Origin: Anolis sagrei
Taxonomy: Eukaryota; Chordata; Lepidosauria; Squamata; Anolidae
Length of the DNA: 64,000 nucleotides
Direction: 5' to 3'
Assembly (NCBI RefSeq): GCF_037176765.1
Contig: NC_090023.1
Location: 199,486,506-199,550,505 of the forward strand
In this document: positions 62,154-64,000 of the stretch, one piece after another
Layout: every line of letters starts with the position of its first letter
Position numbering within the stretch: the first letter of the stretch is position 1
Translations under genes and position numbers: made by a program
The notes under the pieces: model-generated
What the model saw: the letters and a program-made list of their open reading frames with translations, nothing else
Told to the model about the DNA's origin: nothing
Databases searched by the model: none

Positions 62154-63975
62154 TATTTGGAACTATTATTCAATACAAATGCTTTCATCCAATTAATATA
62201 TATGCTTTCTTGTTTAGGCTAAATCCAGTCCAGGGGAAAAAAACTTTACTCATCTTGATCCCAGTGCTGCTGGAATACATAATATTCCTCCATTTTTAAA
62301 GTTAATAAATCATTTTTACTCTACAGTTTTAAAAATAAATGGATTTTTAACATGTGTGTCCTGTACCCGAAACCTGGATTGGAGTGGAGTCATGTGGCTG
62401 TGGTGATTGAGGACAGGTTGGAGGTGGTTACCTAAAGGTCTGACAAGCTTGGTTTTGACATTTTTAAAACATTCATTCTTAAAGGTATGACATTCTGAGC
62501 TCACTAGTGAATGTGTATTAATTCTGTTGAATACTGATTATTTTATTAAATTTTATCAGGAATCTTCCTCTAGGAAATGTGTACTGTATAAGGAATCAGA
62601 TAGATGAGGGAGGGCTGGGTACTGAGTTTCATTGGAATTGAAAAGTGTAAGTGGATTAGATGTGAAAGGGAAGAGAAGGGAGGACACTCTATGCAGATTT
62701 CTTAAGATTCCTCAGTACCAAGCTACAATTTATTCATCATGGAATATTTGAATGATGATGAGTTGCCCTTTAGAGTGATCTTTTATAGAGGGATGGTGGA
62801 AAGAGGGATGCAGGGTGCTTTTAGCTTCTAGGCAGAAGATGAGGAAAGTGTAATTCATTACCACATGCCAGAAGAAAAAGATTCTGCTGTGTTGTAGATG
62901 TGAAAGTTTCTAAATAATAACAATAAAAAGATAAGGAAGACAATATAATATCAAGGTCTGAGTACAATGACAAAATAATGGCACTTGCACACATAGGCCT
63001 TGTAAAAAAAACCCAATTAATGTAAAAATAAACATAAATATGGTAGATAGGAATTTGGAAAATATTTGAGAAAGAATAAAAAATAATATTGTTTTTGCAT
63101 GTCAAAACCCTGCGGAAAACAACCCCTGGCTGATGAGAATCTTTGCAATTTGAGACTAAGGCTGAATCTATACTACCCTATATCTCAGGATCTGAACCCA
63201 GATTATCTGTGTATCCCAGGTTATCTGACAGTGTAGACTCACATAATCCAATTCAAAGCAGATAATATAGGACCAAATCCTGGAATATAAGACAGTGTAG
63301 ACCAAGCCCTAATTTGTAGAAAATTCACACTTTGTCCTTTTGTTCTGGAACTGCTTTTTTCTGTACAGAAAATATATCCATGCATATAATGTAGGGAAGA
63401 TTTACATGCCTAGTATATCACCTTTAAATTTGTCCATGAATGTTATCTCTCTCTCTTTTTTAAATGGAAGGAAACATTTGTCACCACTTACCTGAGGTTA
63501 GAATATTCTGTTGTGTAGTAGATAGGACCGTTTCTAAATTTTAAAAAGGCAAGAACCTGCATTGAGTTCTTTTTCAGTTGATAACATACATTTATATTTG
63601 CATAAATAGAACTAAATGTAAGACAAAGACATGTGTAATGAAAATAATAGGAAGTACCTGAGCAGATAACACTGGCATCTTCCTTGTGGTGACAATTATG
63701 AACTCCCCATCCATCATGGGAACAATCTTGAAGTGATGATTCATTTCCTTGGCACTTGACATTATTCAAGTGGATGTTACCAGAGCCTTCACCAAATCTG
63801 GCACTTATTGGAGCTTCAATGGCATATCCACAGGCAAGTTGTCTGCACACAACCTGGGCATCCTCAATGTCCCAACCATCGTCACAGACTGTGCCCCAGT
63901 CCCCATTATAATAGACTTCAAGTCGGCCTTCACAACTGTTTCCCCCATCCATTAGTCTCGGGAGCAAAGGATTTG
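28834..63975 (-). CDS. DMBT1-like: DMBT1-like gene (SRCR/SID/CUB/ZP), 5' end beyond window
   Basis: Exons on the - strand in order: 63975-63658 SRCR; linkers 63533-63492, (62910-62869 doubtful), 60527-60486, 59635-59597, 57771-57733, 57607-57569, 57141-57103, 56882-56844, 55613-55575, 54464-54432, 51409-51365; CUB 49856-49706 and 48846-48626; linker 47307-47272; SRCR 46776-46465; linkers 44451-44422, 42909-42874; SRCR 39904-39593; linkers 35593-35567, 35321-35295, 33927-33898; ZP 32553-32378, 31210-30834, 29080-28834 with TAA stop. Without the doubtful exon this gives about 898 aa. Every SRCR and linker exon starts and ends in phase 1, so any can be skipped without shifting frame. Group B SRCR domains with 8 Cys, CUB and C-terminal ZP define the DMBT1/hensin family, large secreted mucosal glycoproteins that bind microbes and matrix. 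There is no transmembrane helix after the ZP. Compared with human DMBT1 (about 14 SRCR, two CUB) the visible part is SRCR-poor and linker-rich. Confidence 0.88.
29576..29705. mobile_element. Short palindromic MITE
   Basis: 'cagtggttctcaacctttag' at the left; the interior 'ggagttgaagtccaaaacac' is shared with 43377-43489. DMBT1-like last intron. Confidence 0.55.
29706..30833. other. DMBT1-like intron, no recognised feature
   Basis: AT-rich intronic sequence. A short direct similarity ('aaaatgttgaaacatttttt' near 30156 and 'aaaatgtttcaacatttttt' near 30245) is the only structure I noticed. Confidence 0.4.
33180..33715. mobile_element. hAT MITE with perfect 8-bp target duplication
   Basis: Starts TAGGCCTGGGTAA, ends CGCCCAGCCCTA. 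The 8-mer ATAAATAC is exact at 33172-33179 and 33716-33723. Very rich in 'aacgaa' and 'ttcgtt' motifs in both orientations, giving extensive self-complementarity. Confidence 0.88.
33898..33927 (-). CDS. Linker mini-exon before ZP, 30 nt
   Basis: TTAATAG acceptor, GTAAAA donor. Encodes (A)PVNDTTSDP in phase 1-1, leading into the ZP domain. Confidence 0.65.
34262..34412 (+). mobile_element. CR1 LINE 3' end
   Basis: 'aaacagaggctagatggcct' and the 'ccaactctatgattctatga' tail. Confidence 0.75.
35295..35321 (-). CDS. Linker mini-exon, 27 nt, tandem copy 2
   Basis: Same acceptor, donor and protein (GITKMATTA) as the exon at 35.6 kb, differing by one silent base. Spacing between copies is 272 bases. 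Confidence 0.7.
35567..35593 (-). CDS. Linker mini-exon, 27 nt, tandem copy 1
   Basis: TCTCCAG acceptor, GTAAGC donor. Encodes (G)ITKMATTA in phase 1-1. Identical in protein to the next exon at 35.3 kb; both lie in a recent tandem duplication of about 270 bases. Confidence 0.7.
36570..37150 (+). repeat. Long polypyrimidine (CTTT/CCTT) tract
   Basis: Nearly pure C/T over two blocks (36575-36770 and 36908-37150), interrupted by an (ATA)/(ACA) patch. Long reading frames across it are compositional artefacts. Confidence 0.85.
37228..37530 (+). repeat. GC-rich GTGTGTG minisatellite
   Basis: Units of about 45-60 bases containing 'gatggagcgtggggttg', (GT)n and 'gcggcgggggg'. Five to six imperfect copies. 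Confidence 0.8.
37636..38668 (+). repeat. 129-bp satellite, eight units
   Basis: The marker 'atgtttgtaccttgtgggtt' starts at 37691, 37820, 37949, 38075, 38204, 38330, 38459 and 38587. Spacings are 129, 129, 126, 129, 126, 129 and 128. The 126-base units lack one GTT. Confidence 0.92.
38955..39330. repeat. Poly-G / poly-C rich repeat
   Basis: Two direct copies of 'agtagccaggattttgattc' followed by G-runs (38992-39005 and about 39058-39069), then a run of about 28 C (39286-39313) followed by 'ggctacatgcctg', which is complementary in type to the left end. Probably a MITE with homopolymer core. Confidence 0.65.
39593..39904 (-). CDS. SRCR domain exon, last before ZP (DMBT1-like)
   Basis: 312 nt, phase 1-1, acceptor CTTTCTAAG, donor GTAATC. 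Encodes [54 protein letters not shown] and [15 protein letters not shown] with eight Cys. In human DMBT1 the domain just before the ZP is a second CUB; here it is an SRCR. Confidence 0.9.
39985..40420 (-). mobile_element. Possible LTR-like fossil
   Basis: On the - strand a CCAAT, a GTATAAG motif and an AATAAA follow in promoter-to-polyA order, ending near TGCA at the left. No internal region or partner LTR was recognised, and target duplications were not established, so this is a weak call. Confidence 0.25.
40421..41871. other. DMBT1-like intron, no recognised feature
   Basis: No coding similarity or clear repeat family seen, apart from a (CCT)n patch at 41577-41595. Confidence 0.4.
41880..42586. 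mobile_element. GC-rich hAT MITE with hairpin array
   Basis: Inverted ends CAGGGACGGC and GCCGCCCCTG. The 8-mer gttgtgaa is exact at 41872-41879 and 42587-42594. The interior holds three tandem units of about 120 bases, each with a strong hairpin, plus one longer hairpin. Confidence 0.9.
42874..42909 (-). CDS. Linker mini-exon, 36 nt
   Basis: CCTCCAAG acceptor, GTAAGA donor. Encodes (K)[11 protein letters not shown] in phase 1-1. Precedes the 39.9-kb SRCR exon. Confidence 0.68.
43377..43489. mobile_element. Short palindromic MITE
   Basis: 'ccctccaggtgttttggact' and 'agtccaaaacacctggaggg' are exact inverted copies around a short loop. Ends CAGACATGGGCAAAC and GTTTGCCCATTCCTG. Flanks ctttagag and cattagat match 6 of 8. 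Confidence 0.85.
44422..44451 (-). CDS. Linker mini-exon, 30 nt, Pro-rich
   Basis: TTTTCAAG acceptor, GTAAGA donor. Encodes (G)PARNTPPPT in phase 1-1. Confidence 0.65.
44683..45448. mobile_element. hAT MITE with perfect 8-bp duplication, containing a CR1
   Basis: Ends CAGTGGTTTCCAACC and GGTTGGGAACCACAG. The 8-mer ctctaatg is exact at 44675-44682 and 45449-45456. Same family as 7577-8047. A CR1 tail is nested inside. Confidence 0.88.
44782..44998 (+). mobile_element. CR1 LINE 3' end nested in hAT MITE
   Basis: 'agcagtggaactctctgccc', 'aaacagaggctggatcgcca' and a tail 'attctatgattctatg'. Interrupts the MITE sequence that is continuous in the 7577 copy. Confidence 0.85.
45957..46072. mobile_element. 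Palindromic hAT-type MITE
   Basis: 'ggccccctctacactgccat' and 'gtagaaggggccta' ends; 'agattatcaaagcagataat' interior. Confidence 0.65.
46262..46354 (+). mobile_element. LINE 3' tail with (AAAT)n
   Basis: 'taaaccaccttgagtccccc' then 'agagaaaggcaggatataaa' and (TAAA)n. Useful reference for the repeat at the 46776 splice site. Confidence 0.75.
46465..46776 (-). CDS. SRCR domain exon (DMBT1-like)
   Basis: 312 nt, phase 1-1. Encodes [40 protein letters not shown], a [14 protein letters not shown] block and [15 protein letters not shown]; eight Cys. Donor GTATTC. The acceptor TCTCTCCACAAAG lies inside a repeat-like segment resembling a LINE 3' tail in antisense, which may reach about 18 bases into the exon. 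Confidence 0.88.
46843..47042. repeat. 200-bp near-perfect palindrome (foldback)
   Basis: The left arm starts 'gggttgatgtgagttttcc' and the right arm ends 'ggaaaactcacagcaaccc'. Inner parts 'catctatggcaggcatcctc' and 'gaggatgcctgccatagatg' are exact inverted copies. Loop of only a few bases near 46943. Confidence 0.9.
47272..47307 (-). CDS. Linker mini-exon, 36 nt (PxW/T type)
   Basis: TTCCAAG acceptor, GTAAGT donor. Encodes (K)[11 protein letters not shown]. Shares its start (AACCA after CCAAG) with the 42.9-kb linker and resembles that at 44.4 kb, so the three linkers around the two downstream SRCR exons form a subfamily. Confidence 0.7.
48626..49856 (-). CDS. CUB domain, two exons (DMBT1-like)
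   Basis: Exon 49856-49706 (151 nt, phase 1 to 2) encodes [20 protein letters not shown], then [14 protein letters not shown] and VELRFEDF. Exon 48846-48626 (221 nt, phase 2 to 1) encodes [15 protein letters not shown], then [21 protein letters not shown] and Y. The four CUB cysteines and the FDFVEVFDG motif are present. The two-exon split at the same phase occurs in both CUZD1 CUB domains. Confidence 0.88.
49236..49372. mobile_element. Palindromic hAT-type MITE
   Basis: 'aaatcccaccttatctgctt', 'tatggcagtgtggacttaga' and 'tatgtggaagggccc'. Confidence 0.65.
50130..50420. repeat. GC-rich direct repeat, two units of about 140 bp
   Basis: 'gcacatggctgatagagact' with 'gggattatatcagc' and 'ggcacatggctaatagaagc' with 'gggattatacccac' mark the two units. 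Embedded in a GC-rich segment to about 50610 ending 'tttgcccatgcctg', an end shared with the 43377 MITE family. Confidence 0.65.
51045..51179. mobile_element. 135-bp palindromic hAT MITE with target duplication
   Basis: Ends CATTGGTTCTCATCCTGT and ACAGGTTGAGAACCACTG. Flanking ggttagac and gattagac match 7 of 8. Confidence 0.85.
51365..51409 (-). CDS. Linker (SID) mini-exon before CUB, 45 nt
   Basis: CTCTAAG acceptor, GTAAGC donor. Encodes (G)[14 protein letters not shown], Ser-rich, phase 1-1. Immediately precedes the CUB exons. Confidence 0.7.
51868..51903 (-). CDS. Possible extra linker mini-exon, 36 nt
   Basis: Bases 51903-51868 on the - strand are open in phase 1-1 ([11 protein letters not shown]) with a good GTAAGG donor. 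The acceptor GCGTAG has a weak pyrimidine tract, and the segment abuts a hAT-type repeat, so it is only a candidate. Confidence 0.3.
52049..52719. mobile_element. hAT element with nested CR1 tail
   Basis: Ends CAGGGGTTCTCAAACTGT and GAGAACTTCTG are inverted. Flanks atctacat and atttacac match 6 of 8. A CR1-like tail with (ATT)n at about 52355-52530 interrupts it. The whole lies within another MITE-like repeat (51935-52040 and 52728-52755). Confidence 0.7.
53228..54169. mobile_element. hAT-like element with poly-G, pyrimidine tract and nested repeat
   Basis: Ends CAGGGTCCTCAAA and TTTGGGGACTACTG are inverted repeats. The interior has about 17-18 G at 53286-53303, a C/T-rich tract (53525-53710) and a nested element (53717-53925) with a C-run. 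Confidence 0.55.
54432..54464 (-). CDS. Linker mini-exon, 33 nt, Pro/Lys-rich
   Basis: Acceptor TTTCTTTAG with a strong pyrimidine tract, donor GTATAG. Encodes (T)[10 protein letters not shown], unlike the Ser/Thr-rich linkers around it. Confidence 0.6.
55575..55613 (-). CDS. Linker (SID) mini-exon, 39 nt
   Basis: TTTCAG acceptor, GTGAGT donor. Encodes (G)[12 protein letters not shown] in phase 1-1. Confidence 0.7.
55655..55712 (+). repeat. (TA)n-(GA)n-(GATA)n microsatellite
   Basis: Direct reading: tatata, then gagaga, then gatagata, then gagaga. Confidence 0.9.
56844..56882 (-). CDS. Linker (SID) mini-exon, 39 nt
   Basis: AATAG acceptor after a T-rich tract, GTAAGT donor. Encodes (E)[12 protein letters not shown]. 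Ends in C rather than the usual G, so the junction codon becomes CGA (Arg) when joined to the next linker. Confidence 0.65.
56994..57080 (-). pseudogene. Second decayed SRCR exon remnant
   Basis: About 85 bases align with the last part of SRCR exons: LED-like, then a stretch reading GGAGTCCATAACTGT on the - strand (GVHNC) and CTGCTCATG where intact copies have CTGCTCAGGT. Donor lost and frame broken. It lies 20 bases downstream of the 57.1-kb linker, the same linker/SRCR arrangement as at 59.3-59.6 kb. Confidence 0.65.
57103..57141 (-). CDS. Linker (SID) mini-exon, 39 nt
   Basis: TTTAG acceptor, GTAAGC donor. Encodes (E)[12 protein letters not shown]. As at 59.6 kb, a decayed SRCR fragment follows immediately downstream in transcription. 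Confidence 0.72.
57246..57480. repeat. Intronic segmental duplication, copy A
   Basis: 'gcctagtgatgtcctattga', 'agaaccatctcatgcaaaac' and 'taaagagggaggagttagag' recur at 58766-58990 in the same orientation, 1.52 kb away. Confidence 0.85.
57569..57607 (-). CDS. Linker (SID) mini-exon, 39 nt
   Basis: TTCAG acceptor, GTAAGC donor. Encodes (E)[12 protein letters not shown] in phase 1-1. Confidence 0.7.
57733..57771 (-). CDS. Linker (SID) mini-exon, 39 nt
   Basis: AACTAG acceptor, GTATGC donor. Encodes (G)[12 protein letters not shown] in phase 1-1; resembles the 59.6-kb linker (STEM-TT). Confidence 0.7.
57950..58060. repeat. Half of the foldback repeat
   Basis: 'tgggttgttgtaggttgttt', 'ctatatggccatgttctaga' and 'catctatggcaagcatcctc' match the left arm of 46843-47042. 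Confidence 0.7.
58766..58990. repeat. Intronic segmental duplication, copy B
   Basis: Partner of 57246-57480. Together with the two linker/decayed-SRCR pairs at 57.1 and 59.6 kb it traces an old tandem expansion of an SRCR-linker unit. Confidence 0.85.
59146..59187 (-). pseudogene. Dead linker mini-exon with in-frame stop
   Basis: Forty-two nt between an AATTAG acceptor and a GTAAGTGG donor, homologous to the 60.5- and 63.5-kb mini-exons. The codon matching their first Ser of the STTQQN core is TAA, so inclusion would truncate the protein. Splice sites look intact, so it is either skipped or acts as a poison exon. Confidence 0.65.
59351..59572 (-). pseudogene. Decayed SRCR exon (DMBT1-like)
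   Basis: On the - strand it aligns with the SRCR exon at 63.7 kb from the VCDDGW region (here VCDNG followed by a TGA in place of the Trp codon) to the end (HNCHHKE, then VCSG and a GTGCTT donor). The first third and the acceptor are missing, and there are frame breaks. It is a dead cassette left in the intron. Similarity to the 63.7-kb domain indicates a tandem duplicate. Confidence 0.75.
59597..59635 (-). CDS. Linker (SID) mini-exon, 39 nt
   Basis: TTTAG acceptor, GTAAGT donor. Encodes (E)[12 protein letters not shown] in phase 1-1. In transcription order it is followed within 30 bases by a decayed SRCR exon, suggesting it was once the linker before that domain. Confidence 0.75.
60486..60527 (-). 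CDS. Linker (SID) mini-exon, 42 nt
   Basis: AATTAG acceptor, GTAAGT donor. Encodes (E)[13 protein letters not shown], Thr/Ser-rich, in phase 1-1. Confidence 0.75.
60601..61614. other. DMBT1-like intron
   Basis: (CA)n at 60618-60639; a GC-rich patch at 60900-61340 with 'catcatatggtgaaagggg' type motifs, perhaps a decayed DNA transposon. No exon candidate seen. Confidence 0.4.
61615..62152 (+). mobile_element. R2/R4-type LINE 3' fragment with (CAA)n tail
   Basis: With frame breaks, the + strand reads [41 protein letters not shown] and further blocks typical of the C-terminal endonuclease region of R4/Dong-like LINEs. Ends in about 13 CAA repeats at 62112-62152. 5'-truncated. Confidence 0.6.
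62869..62910 (-). pseudogene. Linker mini-exon with broken donor
   Basis: Homologous to the 60.5-kb mini-exon ([12 protein letters not shown]) and open in phase 1, but the donor reads GCATGT where its relatives have GTAAGT. A GC donor normally needs a better match, so this exon is probably skipped. Skipping leaves the frame intact. Confidence 0.6.
63160..63312. mobile_element. Diverged palindromic hAT-type MITE
   Basis: 'gacagtgtagactcacataa' with 'tccaattcaaagcagataat' interior. Ends 'aaggctgaatctatact' and 'agtgtagaccaagccct' are inverted with mismatches. Confidence 0.6.
63492..63533 (-). CDS. Linker (SID) mini-exon, 42 nt
   Basis: TTTAG acceptor and GTAAGTGG donor. Encodes (E)[13 protein letters not shown] in phase 1-1. 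Belongs with the 62.9, 60.5 and dead 59.15 kb copies, which share the 'TTQQN' core. Confidence 0.75.
63658..63975 (-). CDS. SRCR domain exon, first visible (DMBT1-like)
   Basis: Encodes [39 protein letters not shown] and, further on, the end [12 protein letters not shown]. Eight cysteines are present, as in group B SRCR domains. The donor GTACTT is clear. The acceptor is taken as ACAACAG at 63976-63977 because this gives phase 1 and 318 nt, matching the phase of the other two SRCR exons (312 nt each); the pyrimidine tract lies close to the window edge, so the 5' end could be longer. Confidence 0.85.
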
Positions 63976-64000
63976 CTGTTGTTTCCAATGGAGAAAGTTC

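Overview
The window is vertebrate nuclear DNA, most likely from an iguanian lizard close to Anolis. Evidence: multi-exon genes with GT-AG introns; squamate tRNA-derived SINEs with Bov-B-like tails; a Bov-B LINE 3' end; CR1 tails ending in repeated 'gattctatg' motifs; and many hAT-type non-autonomous DNA transposons, several still flanked by 8-bp target duplications. The species call is inference; the squamate call is firm.

Three host genes account for the coding content. PAAT (C10orf88) runs on the + strand from 1865 to 10176 in six exons whose joined frame gives 448 aa. CUZD1 lies convergently on the - strand (22530 down to 11673) in nine exons whose joined frame gives exactly 607 aa: signal peptide, two CUB domains, ZP domain, furin-type site, transmembrane helix. 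A DMBT1-like gene (deleted in malignant brain tumours 1 / hensin / CRP-ductin family) lies on the - strand from beyond the right edge down to 28834. Its visible part has three intact SRCR exons, one CUB domain, many 27-45 nt Thr/Ser-rich linker exons (SID type), a three-exon ZP domain and a stop without a transmembrane helix. These three genes neighbour each other in mammals too (human 10q26.13), so this is a conserved cluster with altered orientation.

Layout: 1-1700 repeats; 1700-2043 PAAT promoter and exon 1; 2200-4650 tandem MITE units, microsatellites, CR1 and SINE in PAAT intron 1; 4745-10176 remaining PAAT exons; 10177-11672 convergent 3' ends with a Bov-B fragment; 11673-22530 CUZD1, with a 1.3-kb hAT element in intron 3; 22531-28833 intergenic, holding an intact second copy of the CUZD1 promoter and first exon at 24838-24961; 28834-64000 the DMBT1-like gene, with large intronic satellites (36480-38700) and nested transposons.

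The most interesting signals are (a) the duplicated CUZD1 signal-peptide exon, same length and phase as the original; (b) the DMBT1 cassette array, in which all linker and SRCR exons are phase 1-1, mini-exons duplicate, SRCR exons die and linkers survive; and (c) an SRCR exon whose 3' splice site appears to lie inside a LINE-tail-like repeat. CUZD1 and DMBT1-like are both CUB/ZP extracellular proteins of secretory epithelia; PAAT is an unrelated ATPase linked to mitochondrial ABC transporters. I found no prokaryotic features, CRISPR arrays or stand-alone RNA genes.
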